Assembly (NCBI GenBank): GCA_963281155.1
Contig: CAUJLY010000003.1
Coordinates: forward strand, 6,200,001-6,264,000
Length of the DNA stretch: 64,000 nucleotides
Source: Rhabditophanes sp. KR3021
Lineage: Eukaryota > Nematoda > Chromadorea > Rhabditida > Alloionematidae
Direction of reading: 5' to 3'
Shown here: piece after piece, positions 11,726 through 23,150 of the stretch
Layout: each line of letters opens with the position of its first letter
How positions within the stretch are numbered: the stretch's first letter is position 1
Made by a program: the position numbers and the translations under genes
Notes under the pieces: model-generated
What the model was told of the DNA's origin: nothing
What the model saw: the letters and a program-made list of their open reading frames with translations, nothing else
The model's database searches: none

Positions 11726-11917
11726 ATTTGTTTGGATTTGGAGATATTTTCTTTAGTATCAGATGATGAGTCCGTATAAGCATACATCTTGCCATCAGCT
11801 CCTGCGTCCGTAAACCACTCTTCATTATACGCTTCCTCATCAGACGATTCTTCCACAGGCCGTTCTTTATCCGGTAATTCTTCACCTGCCGATTCTTCAT
11901 TATAAGTCCCATCTTTA
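11722..11917 (-). CDS. possible terminal exon encoding an acidic tail
   Basis: After an acceptor-like CATCATTAG, a minus-strand frame reads DGTYNEESAGEELPDKERPV and continues with Ser/Glu/Asp-rich sequence to a stop at 11722-11724. Its composition is far from the AT-driven noise of the other frames. It would be a 3' exon needing a 2-nt phase donor upstream, which I could not find with certainty; a fragment near 12010-12110 (KSQKGQNQVPKASAPYNNSQ) might be its partner. It lies on the same strand as, and 418 bp downstream of, the copper ATPase, so an alternative 3' end of that gene is another reading. Confidence 0.3.
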
Positions 11918-12334
11918 CTAATGATGTTAAAATACTTTCTTTGTTAAAATTTATTATCAAATTTAGTGTAAGATTTTTAAAATCTTTTTTTAAGCGAGTA
12001 TTGTCATAAGTAATATTGAGAATTATTGTATGGAGCTGAGGCTTTTGGAACCTGATTTTGACCTTTTTGGCTTTTTGATATGTGGTTCAATAAATGTTAT
12101 AAAAAGTTATTGTGTTTTTGATTTGTAAGATACTAAATTTACATTCTAATGCATCTCTTTATATTTACTTGGTTACGTTGATCTGAATATTATTTTATTA
12201 GGACTTATTTGTTTTGAATCAACCTAATTTAAATACGACCTGCTCCTAGTCACGCAAAAAACCTTTTAAACTTAAGTTATTACAATTTTAATTTATTAAT
12301 AATAGCGCCAGCATAACAAAAAGAGTATTAAAAA

Positions 12335-15300
12335 TTAAACTTCCTGACTTAGAAGTTCAGCCTTGACCGAATGTTCCGTATCCATTGCACTCATACCCGT
12401 CATTTTGATATTTTCTTTACCGTAATATTTAGATTTGACTGAATCAGAGTCGGCGATGTATATCTTTCTTCGTGATTTGCTTCTTTGTTCGAGTTCGAGA
12501 CTTTCGAATGTTGGTTTTATGAATCTTTTTAAGAAGAGGGAGGAAGTGACAACTGAGACAGAAGATAAAGCCATTGCGGCTGCTGCCATCCATGGTTGAA
12601 TTGAAATGCCGATTGGTCGTAACAGGCCAGCAGCAATTGGAATACCCACAAAGTTATATATAGTTGCAAATAAAATATTCATATAAATACGTCTAGTTGT
12701 CTTTTTGGATAACCTGATTGCTCCAACAAGGTCGACTAAGTTGTTCTAAAGACAAACATTTAGAAATAGTTACTAATCAAATTAAACTTACTTTTACTAG
12801 AATAATGCCTGCACTTTCAATTGCCACGTCACTTCCGGAAGCTATAGCTACCCCGACATCAGCAGCCGCCAATGCTGGTGAATCGTTAACTCCATCTCCA
12901 ACCATAATCACTGAGCCATAGCTTTTTTTAAGCTCAAGTATCTTGTTTTTCTTTTCATTTGGCAAAACTTCAGCAAATATTTCTCTGATGCCAACTGCCG
13001 AAGCAGTTCTTTCTGCCGTCTGTCTGTTATCTCCGGTCAACAAAACTACCCTGATTCCCATATTTTGAAGTGTGCTTACTACGATGGCAGCTTCATCCTT
13101 GATTTTATCAGAAATGGTTATAACTCCGCAAACAACAGATTCAATAGCAACAACAATAACAATAGCACCTGTTTTTCTTTCGTTTTTAAGGACCATTTTT
13201 ACTGATTCGGTGATTTTGATTCCATTAGACTCCATCCATCTTTCATTTCCGATGGTAATACTAAATTTGCTTAATGAAGGAACTTTGACAGCATCCCCAT
13301 CAGGGAAATATTGCGTGAACAAAGCGTGATTTGAGAACACCATTGAGCTACCTATTTCTTCATTATCTAAGGGCTTAGCTTGTAAATCAACGATATTTTC
13401 ATCACTCGAAACAATGCATTGAATTCCATTTCCAGTTGAAGTTCTAAAATTTGAAGATTGAGGCCATTGTGGATTGTTCAAGATTTCTTTGGAAAAATTC
13501 GTTATGGCTGCCCCAATTGGATGTTCAGAATTTGATTCAGCTGCACCGATTAGGCAGCAGAATTTGTCGACTGATAAATTGTTAAGTTTGAAGAAACCTG
13601 TTATTTTGGCTACTTTTGGTGCTCCATGAGTTATTGTTCCTGTTTTGTCAAAAACTACTGTTTTGGCTCTATGTGCGCTTTCGAGAGGCTCACCTCCTTT
13701 GATTAGAATTCCATTAGTTGCCCCAACTCCTGTCGCTACTAATAGAGCTGTCGGTGTGGCAAGTCCTAAAGCACAAGGGCACGCAATAGACAAAACAGTG
13801 ATTGCATATTCCAATGCTTGTCTTATAATGAACTCTGTCCTCAAAACGGGAGTCTCCTGACTAATTCCGATGTAAAACCAACAGAAAAAAGTCACCGACG
13901 ACAATAACACGACTCCAGGTACAAAAACTCCTGCAATCTTATCGGTGAGTTGTTGAATGGGAGCTTTACTTGTCTGCGCTTCTTCAACCAGCAAAACAAT
14001 CTGTGCTAAGGTACTATCTTGACCTACATGCGTGGCTTTGATTATTATCATTCCTCCATGATTGATGGAACCACCGATTACGGGTGAGCCGACGCTTTTT
14101 ACTACGGGCATGGATTCTCCGGTGATGAAACTTTCATCTGCCGAGGAGGAACCTTCGATTACTATGCCATCGACGGGGATTTTTTCGCCTGGTAGAACTT
14201 TGATTATGTCTCCTCTTTGGATCAATTCAACGTCAATTGTAGTTTCGCTGGTATTTTGCCCTTGTTCGTTTCTTTCGAGAATAACGGCAACTTTTGCTTG
14301 CAATGACATCAGCTTAGTCAAAGCCTCTGAAGTCTTTCCCTTTGCCTTATATTCCAAATACCGGCCAAGTGAGATGAAAACCATCAACATCGGGGGCACA
14401 TCAAAGAAAGTCATTGGAGAAGACGGCCATTGAAACAACAAAGCAATCGTAATAATGATCAAAGAATACCCATAAGCAATAGACGTCGCCAATACAATCA
14501 AAACATCCATATTTGTCGTCCTGTGCTTCAAAGCTTTCCATGATTGAATATAAAAATACTTGCCACCAACCAACTGAACGGGTGTAGCCAACAAAAGCAA
14601 AATAAAATTATCCAAAGATAAAGCTGGCACAAAAACATGTGTCTGATTTTCTGGATGCATATGTGTATGCATGTACCAATGAAAGTATATCATTACCAAA
14701 ACAACGGGAATTCCAAACACAAGCGATATAATCAAAGACTGTCTCCATTTTTTGATATCCTCTGAATGGTCGATTCTTTTTAGTCTGTCCTCGTGGGTTG
14801 CTAATTGGGCTGTAAATCCGAGAGACTAAAAGGACAAAGGTGTCAGTAAACATCGTAAGTATAAGTATCTTACCTCAATCAACTGTAAAATGGTTCTAGC
14901 CCCAATAAGCGATGACGTGAACTCGACATGAGCAATTCCGGTGATCGCATTTACTGTACAGGACTCGATACCCTTTAGTGAGAGGATATGTGATTCTATT
15001 CTATTTACACATTGTTCTGAGTTTATTCCTCCAACCATAACATTCAATTTAGACAGGGAACTGCAATGAGCATCTAGAACAACACTGCTATACCCTAATC
15101 CAATAACAGCTTTTGAAATTTCCTCTGGGCTTATAATGTCACAGTCAAACACAACATCTGCTTTTGAAAACATCAATGATACAACGATAGCATGGATTCC
15201 CTTCACATTTTTCAATTTCTTCTCAATAAAAGCCACGCAAGATGAACAGGTCATGTTTCCTTCAAATTAAATGAAATTAAATAAAAAATATGAACTTAGT

Positions 15301-16223
15301 TGAGTTTGATATTATTAAAAATGCACGTATTGCCACATTGTTGTTTCTTTTAATAGTCATCACTTAGTAGGTGTTTCTTCTTACTAAGAATCATGTCAAC
15401 GAACGAGCTCGTAAGTTAAAGTAATTAACAAATTAATCCTTTTCTTTTGAGTGCTGAAGGGTATTGGGCTTTATGAATCTATTAAAGACACTGATGAAGA
15501 CTGCGGGAAACACTTTTCAATCAGATATTAACGATGGGAAGCTACACAATAAAAATAAGTATGAATATTATGAGGACTACATAAGAGATAATTAATATTT
15601 TACTACACATAAAAGGCTATATTTTTGTGCAATATTTTCGCGCTTTTGTAAGAATAATAGAATTACGAGATGACTTACCTATAGAAATGGCACATTTCTG
15701 ATAACTATCCGACAAAAGTGCCGTATTCTCATTATTATTTTGATGTTCATCCTTCTCGAGTTGAATTAATCTTTTAGTAGGTGACTGTGCAACAATTTCA
15801 GTGGAAATTAATTTAGCATCAAATCCCATGTTGTCAATAACTTCACTTATCTTTTCTCCATCCCACAAAAGGGGATCAAAAATGACGAGGCCTGTTTTAT
15901 TTGCCAAGGACACAGTAATATCTAGAATGCCAGGCTTCGGACCAACCAATGCTTCTATATTTCGGACGCAAGAAATGCATGTCATTCCCTCTAAAATCAC
16001 AATGAATTATATCAGGAATAAGAGACAATTAATCTGTCAACAAATATATTAATATTTTGCTACATATAAAAGGCTTTATTTTTGCATTGAACATAATGAG
16101 AACGCAATATCACTTACCTATTGAGATTAAACATTTGTGGCAACTGTCAGCCAATAAAATACTTTCTTTGCTATTATCCTTGCCTTGTTCCATCAAAATC
16201 GATGCCTCCATATTTGAAGTCAT
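12335..16223 (-). CDS. ATP7: ATP7-type copper-transporting P1B ATPase
   Basis: Exports copper across Golgi/plasma membranes. Five exons (16223-16118, 15990-15679, 15259-14874, 14825-12792, 12745-12335) join in frame to 1082 residues. Two N-terminal heavy-metal domains have GMTCISC and NMTCSSC. A third (around [20 protein letters not shown]) has lost the first Cys of CxxC. The catalytic body has the metal-site CPC ([16 protein letters not shown]), the phosphorylation site DKTGTITHG, the actuator TGESMPV, the SEHPIG nucleotide-site motif and [16 protein letters not shown]. The last exon holds the final two membrane segments and a C-tail. An acceptor-like TTATTATAG lies 5 nt before the ATG, so trans-splicing or a missing 5' exon is possible. 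The 419-bp intron between exons 2 and 3 is unusually long here. Confidence 0.95.
15393..15595 (+). other. possible small nested antisense ORF(s) in an ATP7 intron
   Basis: Within the 419-bp ATP7 intron the plus strand has ATG at 15393 (MSTNEL) followed by a strong GTAAGT donor and possible acceptors near 15450-15459. After the second acceptor one frame reads [20 protein letters not shown] to a stop at 15531. Another frame starting at ATG 15473 runs 40 codons to 15595. Both look more protein-like than average noise, but they are mutually exclusive and no family is seen. This may be a decayed insertion. Confidence 0.22.
15591..16210. repeat. tandem duplication of an exon-intron junction in ATP7
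   Basis: The segments 15591-15720 and about 16046-16165 are similar copies. Each has an AT-rich intron stretch (TTAATATTTT, then CTACA(C/T)ATAAAAGGCT), then the splice donor CTTACCTAT and the coding end of an exon. The encoded peptides match ([10 protein letters not shown] and [10 protein letters not shown]), both leading into a metal-binding domain. This is an old internal duplication that multiplied the linker preceding the HMA domains. Confidence 0.6.
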
Positions 16224-16443
16224 CTTTCCTATAATAAAAGGACATAACATTAGAGTAAAAGTAAAACAAATAAAAGTTATAAGTTACACGCAATCATCCA
16301 TCAGACAATAACTTATTAAACAATCACTTCTACTTATTCAAATCTAATAGTATACACGAAAGTATGGTAATCAAAAGGAATACAAAAATACTAGATGAGC
16401 ACAAAGTATTTTTTGGTTAAATAGTACCATAAAGTATGGTAAT

Positions 16444-16850
16444 AATACAATATGTTAATGGTATATAAGTTATCAATAGGATTATTTGGTGATAAGATAT
16501 ACTTATATATTTTAGGGGTGGAAGTGACAGAATGTATACATTTTAGTTCTGGTCTTAATTTTATAGTTTTTCTTTCTTTATATACATAGTTGGAGTAATT
16601 TAGATTATGAAATAAATGGCCAAATCTAGTCATGTGTGGCACATAATATGTTGAAATAATATATAAGTTATCAATAGGATTATTTTGTGATAGGATATAC
16701 TTATATATTTTAGGGGTGTAAATAACAGAATGCATACATTTTAGTTTAGGTCTTAGTTTTAAAGATTTTCCTCTCTTATATAGTTGGAGTAATTTAGATT
16801 ATGAAATAAATGGCAAACATGGACATGTGTTGCAGATAATATGTTGAAAC
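16444..16850. repeat. two-copy tandem repeat, about 198-bp unit
   Basis: Two adjacent direct copies, about 16444-16641 and 16642-16835, with the start of a third (16836-16849). The copies share TATATAAGTTATCAATAGGA, then ATACTTATATATTTTAGGGG, then CATTTTAGTT, then TTGGAGTAATTTAGATTATG. The offset measured at the first motif is 198 bp. Noncoding; it lies upstream of the ATP7 gene. Confidence 0.75.
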
Positions 16851-17654
16851 ATTTTACACACAATATTTGCCTTTCGGATGATGTCAAGTGTTTGTGGCAT
16901 GCTTAAAAATGGTTTGTCGCTTTTGATAAATAGTTCCTTGGAAAGTCGCGTACTTAGATACGACAATAGATTTATAGAAATGCTGGCTTATTTAACTGTA
17001 TATCATTAGCGTGTACAAATGGACTCAATAACCAAGAAATTTTGTTTAAATAGGGTATCAAATTAGCGACTAATGATAAATAATTTGAAATTGAAAATGA
17101 ACTTTAGTTAGTAAACAACCTTTTAAAAAGGGATCAGGTAGTAGGTATGATACGAAGGATAACAGACCTTTTGTCAACCCAAAAAATGATGCAATGTTTG
17201 TTACAAATTTTATTTTAAAATGCTTGAAAGTTCAAAATATAGTATCATCTGAAATAGACAATAAATATAAAGATTACAGGTTATTTAAGTGAGCTTCCCA
17301 AAATTAAATCAATCTCATTAATGAAACCTAACCTTGATATAACTAGCCTTCACAACCTTTGTGTGAGCAGGTTTGTTGTTAGTTGACGTGAAGTTTAGGG
17401 AACACAAATAGTTTTGAATGTACAAATAGAATACAAATAAGTGCAAATATAAAAAATAATTACAAATATATAAAATTTATTAAAACAATTTAAAAGAGCA
17501 AAAAATAAGGTGAGTGGCAAGAAAGAGTAAATGCAATTTACATTTTTTTATACATAGAAACATTTTCAAGCATTATGTAGTATATGTATGTTTAGTGCAA
17601 TGGAACATTTTTTCTTTGTTTTCCACCTAATTCTTTGTACTGTACTGGAAGGTT
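16851..17654. other. intergenic region upstream of ATP7 and downstream of the SDF2-like gene
   Basis: About 800 bp of AT-rich DNA with no open frame of note. It should hold the ATP7 promoter and the SDF2-like 3' end. Confidence 0.4.
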
Positions 17655-19161
17655 TTATAGTTCTTCTTTTGTTTGTTTATTGGAGGGAGTTTTCATTCCC
17701 ATATAAACACCTTCCACACCAACCCAACGAGTATTTCTTGTGATGGAACGAGTACCGACGATTTCTCTTTGTCCTTCGATTGGTCTGCCGTATTGGCTTC
17801 CTGAATTTGCGAGATATTTTTCCGTTACTACATGTTTGAACGTTACTTCCGCTTCACGTTCCCAATAACTTTCGTCACAAACAACTTCCCAATTGTCTCC
17901 TGAATCGCCAGTACCATCTTTTCCAAAGCATGAAACTTCTTGTTGTTTGGAGAGTGGTGATTGAACATCATGTGAGTGGAGGTAGCATTGTGTTGAGAGA
18001 TGGTAAAGACGCACCTGTTGCCCACATTTTACCGGAGTTCCTCTTGAGCATTGTTCAGCCGCAACTAAATTGGTTTTAATTAAATTCAAATGGCTTATAA
18101 TTTACCTCCTACAACTTGCCAATGTGAGTTGACATCATCCTCACTAGGTGTTCCTGGAATAAGTTTATTAGTAACTCAAACCAAAATAAACTTTTATCTT
18201 TTTAATAAGTGTTCCAATTACAGTGACTGTTGCTAACTATTCCTTAATACTTTGCACATTCAAAATATTGCTAAGGGCATTTTACGTGTCATCGTGTTTA
18301 ATTCATAATTTAATTTATTACTCAGTAATTTCAGTTTCACAACATCACCTTATTTCTGGTGTTATGTATTCTATAGTCGCTGATAAGTCAAGAACAAAAG
18401 ACTAAATCAGGTGATGCTGAAATGATCAACAGAGTTTTGAGTCAACCGTTGAGCCTTAGAAACTGATGAAGACTGAAATGGGTATTCTCCTTGGTAAAAG
18501 AATATGCGCGTCTATATGATGATCAGCCCAGAGATTACTCCATCTGAACTTCTATCTGTTGAAGATACCAAGAAACATGTCCTCTATGTAGGCAAGACCA
18601 CGGATTATATTGATAAGATGTGTAAGGGCATGTCTGTCTACAAGAAAGCAGTTGAAGTGGATAAGGTGTTTACTGAAAAAGAAAAAGCTATGCGTAAAGT
18701 CTCTAATTCTGGCCGAGAATTGATTATCTTGCGTAAGTCTTATACTACAGGAGAACTTGCTAACAATGTCGAAGGTATCTACATCGACTACTCAAGGTTG
18801 AGAATACCAACTGGGACTCTGGGAATGCTTCCCTTAAAATTGTCTACCAAATGATTCCTGAAAATAAGGACGAGGCCGCAGAATTGATCTTTCAAGACTT
18901 TTTCGTTTTAATTTAAAAGAAGTCGCTGGTAGTTTTTTAGACTACTACATTTATACCCTATAATTTATTACTTGCAAATCACTGACCTGTGACAGATTGC
19001 TGACCGGACCCTGATCCATACTTAACTTCATGTGAATGTAACCTAATAGCCTCAGCTCCATTCTTTAACTTCAAAACACTTCCACAAGTGACATAATTAA
19101 ATTCACTAGCTACGAAAGCAGTTCCTACCACTAACAAGATAAAAATTGAACGGTGCAGCAT
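17655..19161 (-). CDS. SDF2L1: SDF2/SDF2L1-type ER luminal MIR-domain protein
   Basis: ER chaperone cofactor. Exons 19161-18987, 18153-18106 and 18064-17655 join in frame to 210 residues, matching the family (about 211). A signal peptide (MLHRSIFILLVVGTAFVASE) precedes VTCGSVLKL and RLHSHEVKYGSGSGQQSVTG. Next come WQVVG, RGTPVKCGQQVRLYHLST, the second MIR motif with LHSHDVQSPLSKQQEVSCFG, and EKYLANSGSQYGRPIEGQRE. The C-terminus KEEL is a KDEL-type ER retrieval signal. Intron 1 is 833 bp, far longer than the neighbouring introns, and contains the antisense GIY-YIG-like ORF. The gene is divergent to eIF3h. Confidence 0.93.
18504..18915 (+). pseudogene. GIY-YIG-like nuclease relic, antisense in SDF2 intron 1
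   Basis: A 116-codon frame (18504-18854) opposite to the host gene. It holds HVLYVGKTTDYIDKM, then ELIILRKSYTTGELANNVEG followed by IYIDYSRL. The order YVGKT, later ILR, then an Ala/Glu helix ending in an (E/A)-x-x-yID motif and a Gly is the pattern of GIY-YIG nucleases of the LEM-3/ANKLE1 or mobile type. After the frame closes, a shifted frame continues SLKIVYQMIPENKDEAAELI, so the copy is broken by a frameshift. The first GIY motif is not clear. The family call is by motif only and is tentative. Confidence 0.4.
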
Positions 19162-19451
19162 AATTAAATAAATTATAAAAATGTATTAATCAAAGTGTAA
19201 CAAATGGTTAAAGCTTGATGTTTTGTGACACTTGTCACTACGACACTCTTCCAATTTCTTCTCTACAAGACGCCACTGCATTTCCTATAATAAATTTTTA
19301 CATTCTAAATTCATTTAAAGATCGTTGTTATTGTTTAGTTGAAGGGACCACCCGCCTTAATTTGACTTTCTTAATGATTTTAAATTTGCGTATTAATTTT
19401 ATTGGTTATTTATAGGATTGCATTAATCTTAAAAAATATCTTTATTCAACG
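19162..19451. promoter_or_regulatory. shared upstream region of SDF2-like and eIF3h genes
   Basis: Two conserved genes start head to head 290 bp apart, so this stretch must contain both promoters. An acceptor-like TTATTTATAG ends at 19415, 36 nt before the eIF3h ATG. No TATA box or named factor site is supported. Confidence 0.5.
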
Positions 19452-20553
19452 ATGGATACCAAAATTAAGTATGTTCAATTGGATTGTTTGGTAAGTTTCG
19501 CATTTTGGAAGCCTTAAGTAATTATTTAATTGGTAGGTCTTAATGAAAATCGTCAAGCATGTCGACAGCGAACTAGAATCCGGCTTAGGAGAAATTTCCG
19601 GCGACAATTGTCAGGGAATCTTGACCGGTCTCATTTCGGTCGAAGACGGAAAATTGGAAGTAACCAATTGTTTTCCCACGCCACGTTTTGAAAATTACAC
19701 TGAAGGCGAGGAATCCAATCCACAAGTTATGCAACAAAACGACGATTTGAAACAAGGAGAAATGTTGGATACTTTAAGGAAGTTCCGAAACATGAATATG
19801 GATTATGAGTTAGTTGGATTTTACGAGTCTCAACCTTTTGGAGCTTGTTTCACGCAGGAGATGATTGAGTCTTTGGCCAATGTTCAGGCTCAAGTACAGG
19901 ATGGCGTTGCTTTAGTTTACGATCCATTGCTTACACGTCAAGGAAAGATGGGCCTTCGTGCTTTGAGATTAAGTCAAACTGCCCTTGACTTGTTCAATAG
20001 TGGGGATTGGAGTCCGGAAACCATCAGAAGTACTGGCTTGACTTATCAAACCATTTTCGAAGAATTGCCAATCGTCGTCAAGAACAGTCACCTTGCCAAT
20101 GTAATGTTTGCTCAATTAAACATTGAAAAGGAAGATGCTTTCTGCGATTCCTTACATGATCTTTCTCTCGAGAATACGGGCAACTTGGAGAAGTCGCTTC
20201 GTGGAATGAATGCAGGAGTGGATGAGTTGAATAAACAATTAAGTTCCTACAACAAATATATCTTTGAAAAAAGCCGTGCCGAAGGTCAACTGGCTGCTCT
20301 TCTGACCAAGAGAGTCACTGAAAACGAATCCAGAGTCAACAAAGGAGAACAACCCTTGCCACTAGAAGAAATCAAGCGAACCTTCAGAATTCCAACATGG
20401 GGTGCAAAGAATGGTCTCTTGGATATTTTCCTAACCGCGTCCGGAACAAAAGCTCACGCCGATTTTACTTCTATCACAATCAAGGAAAATTTACATAAAA
20501 TTTTGGCTATTCAGGCTTTACAACAAGCTGGTTCGACTTCTGGTCAAAAATAA
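19452..20553 (+). CDS. EIF3H: translation initiation factor eIF3 subunit H
   Basis: MPN-domain subunit of the eIF3 complex in cap-dependent initiation. Exon 1 (19452-19490) encodes MDTKIKYVQLDCL. After a 46-bp intron, exon 2 (19537-20553) completes 351 residues against 352 in human. The MPN domain shows VLMKIVKHVDSE, GILTGLISVEDGKLEVTNCF and YELVGFYESQPFGACFTQEM. The catalytic JAMM residues of deubiquitinases are absent, as normal for eIF3h. The C-terminal helical part has the segment NKYIFEKSRAEGQL. Codon use is GC-richer than the surroundings, as expected for a highly expressed gene. Confidence 0.96.
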
Positions 20554-21077
20554 ATGGTTTTTGTTTTGTTTCGGTGTCATTTGATGGCTTTTAATATGAT
20601 TGTTATGATTTATTATAAAATAAATATTTTACACAGCCTTTAAGTTATGAAAAGTATTATTGTAACATGCATTCATTCTTCTTCGTTTATTCTGTCAATT
20701 ATACTTACTCTATGTACATTTATTATTGCTAGAATAAGTATTATCAAGTCATAATTTATGAACTTAATTCTGACTTGCTTTCCATCAAATTGAATAAACT
20801 CACCTTTCTTTAACATTGATCAATTTGTATTTCGCTTACTCGAAGTTCCTGTTCATTGAACGATCTAAAACAATAGTACATCAAATGAATATACCTTTTT
20901 TAGTCTCAAACTGATAATTCAGCCGTTGGTGTCTTGTACATTGGAAGCAGTCGAATTCATGCATCACCTTGAAATCGCTTGTCTATTTCCCTTTGTTGGA
21001 ATGTTTTAAATTGCACTTAATTTGTTTATCCTACTTTTTAAATATGTATTTATTATAGAGAGGAAAAGTATTGTAAG
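20554..21077. other. intergenic region downstream of eIF3h
   Basis: Contains AATAAA shortly after the eIF3h stop. On the minus strand a possible two-exon small ORF (about 20975-20825; MHEFDCFQCTRHQRLNYQF...) splices in frame, but it is too short to support as a gene. Nothing else is seen. Confidence 0.3.
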
Positions 21078-21895
21078 ATGAATTCTAGTATGACAAAAAA
21101 TTTTAAAGATTCAAATTTATTTGAGAGACTCGTCATAAACAATGCAACTTTCTAAAAATCTGCCTTGATTTAGCACCTGGAACTATTGAGAAAGTATATC
21201 CTTTCATAACAACTGCCAGACAAATTATTCAAGCTTTCTTGAATAATAATGCTGCCACCCGTCAAATTAATTTTGATACAATGTGTTACTTTGGCCATGA
21301 AAAAATTCCAGAAACATACATTTACCTTTTCAATTATCTCAAATCACCAAATATTATAAGGATTAGTGATGTTTCATATAATGTTTTTTATCAAGTAAAA
21401 GAGCCAATTCCATTTGCAATGGTAGCTTGCAAATATATTGTCCTGGCTGCACCGAAAAGTATTATAGGATTAAGTGTTCTGAATAGCCCTAATTTTGAAA
21501 TTGATATGGCTGATGCAATTGCACGTATTTATCCACGGTTGAAAATCACAATGTTTGAATTGTTAAGTGTAACATTCGGCATAGCTGATACTATTTTCTA
21601 TGCCCATTTGAGAACAGTCGAAGTTTTAATTTTAGATGGTTTTGTCAAGATTAGTCCATTAATTTTACCTCAACGGATAAAGGTTTTCAAAGGAACTGGC
21701 TATCATTCGATAAAACCATATACGGAGCAATTTATGAATGTGTATGGATCAAGAGTTGTTTTGGATAATATTATAAATGTGGCTTATGCCAGTACCGGCA
21801 CAATTTATATGCAAAATCACTTCGCTTATGATTTGGTTTTGAAGACTTTGTCGTTTATAGAAAAGAAGAATACACTTAGACCTAGACATGCTTAG
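21078..21895 (+). pseudogene. hypothetical gene or pseudogene with one frameshift
   Basis: A long frame (open from 21124 to 21895) has no ATG at its start. A frame beginning with ATG at 21078 (MNSSMTKNFKDSNLFERLVI) ends at a TAA near 21153, exactly where the long frame takes over with LKICLDLAPGTIEKVYPF. A one-base shift near the A-run at 21153 would fuse them to about 270 residues. The sequence is Leu/Ile-rich and reminiscent of divergent nematode F-box-associated proteins, but no motif is certain. It is either a single-exon gene with a sequencing error or a young pseudogene. Confidence 0.45.
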
Positions 21896-23133
21896 ATTTT
21901 TCCGTTCAAATCTAAGAATACATTTAAACTTAGACATGTTAAGATCTTTTTCCTAAAATTTAGTATTTGTTTAAATTACTTAATAAGCATTTATTTTCTT
22001 ACTTGGTTTGAAATTTAGCAAATAACAAATGTGTATGATAGTGGAAATTGTAAATAATTTATCTATATCCCAACTATTCCACATGCCAAAAGCACACATG
22101 CTCCTCGCCACCGAATAATTCCTTATCTTCAAGTAAGTTAAAGAATATTTATTTTGAGTTAGTCAAATTTTATAGTACACATTACCAGATATACAACATC
22201 CGTTTGGCATATTATAATCGTCGTGTAAATTTGCAGGTTCATTTTTCCTATGGTTTCCATTCTTTGTCGTATCAAAATTTATTACCATACACTTCAATGA
22301 TGGTGAGAAATTGAAAAGTAGTTTCCGAGAGCAGTGAGCATATAGATTGGTGTTGCTTATAAATTTAAAGCATTTACTAGTGTATATGCAACTTAACGGA
22401 AGAATCTCCATCGTATCTACTTCTATGTGGGTTTCTTATTTGCATAAAAGTAATGAAAAAGACCAAATATAACATGAAAAGGAGTGGCAAAAGATTCAAA
22501 GCGAAAATGTTTGCTATGAAATCTTCGTCTTGGTTCTTTAAGTATTGACAAGCCTTCAGACAAGAAATCTCGATTTGTTGCCACGATCTGTTAGAAAATG
22601 ACAAAAAATCTTCTTTCAAACCAACCTACACCAGAAGCTGGAAGAATTGCTTTAGCCACCAAGAGGGAACAAAGCCTTCAAGGAGCATTGAAAGAATGTC
22701 ATTTAAATTTAAGTGAAGCAAGAAATACATCCGCCAAATATTTTTTGTACTTACATCTATAAATCATAGATTATATTACACATATTTAATTTTGCTTCTC
22801 TAGATAAATTTTAATTTATTTTTACTTTAATCAATTCACTATTCTTTGTTATCTTGTTGACTGCTTCTTAAAGTAGACATTTCATAATATCAATAAGTTG
22901 ACATTCAACTTTAAAGACAAATTATGTCAACGTTGAACATGTCCTAAAAATCGCGATAAATTGTTTATCTGCACAACACTGACTTCCCAAATATACGCCC
23001 TACCAATTGCGTCGTCATCAAACCCATTTTGTTCCATCTGTTCAGATTTGTAAAGCCACATCGTCTTTTTACCTAGTGCGTATATTGTGTTTATTTTTTG
23101 ATTAAAGATTTACTAATTTTTGTCTACTTTTAG
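21896..23133. other. intergenic region upstream of Sec24
   Basis: About 1.2 kb containing the Sec24 promoter. It holds a possible minus-strand small membrane ORF (listed separately). Several short plus-strand frames around 22080-22210 and 22600-22760 look weakly coding but cannot be assembled into a gene. Confidence 0.3.
22377..22619 (-). CDS. possible small membrane protein, 80 residues
   Basis: A single frame starting MKEDFLSFSNRSWQQIEISC, followed by acidic and amphipathic sequence and one strongly hydrophobic stretch (IFALNLLPLLFMLYLVFFIT, about residues 37-57). It ends in basic and His residues. The layout resembles a small single-pass protein. No family is recognised and no introns are evident, so it may be chance in AT-rich DNA. 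Confidence 0.3.
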   Translation of the reverse strand: MKEDFLSFSNRSWQQIEISCLKACQYLKNQDEDFIANIFALNLLPLLFMLYLVFFITFMQIRNPHRSRYDGDSSVKLHIH

Positions 23134-23150
23134 ATTTGCCACAACGAGGC

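Noticed and set aside
12718..14433. Plus-strand frames opposite the copper ATPase
   Set aside because: They lie wholly over conserved P-type ATPase exons on the other strand and show no domain of their own.
20823..20990. Minus-strand two-exon ORF with a CFQC motif (about 32 residues)
   Set aside because: It splices in frame, but is too short and the opposite strand gives an equally neat peptide; chance cannot be excluded.
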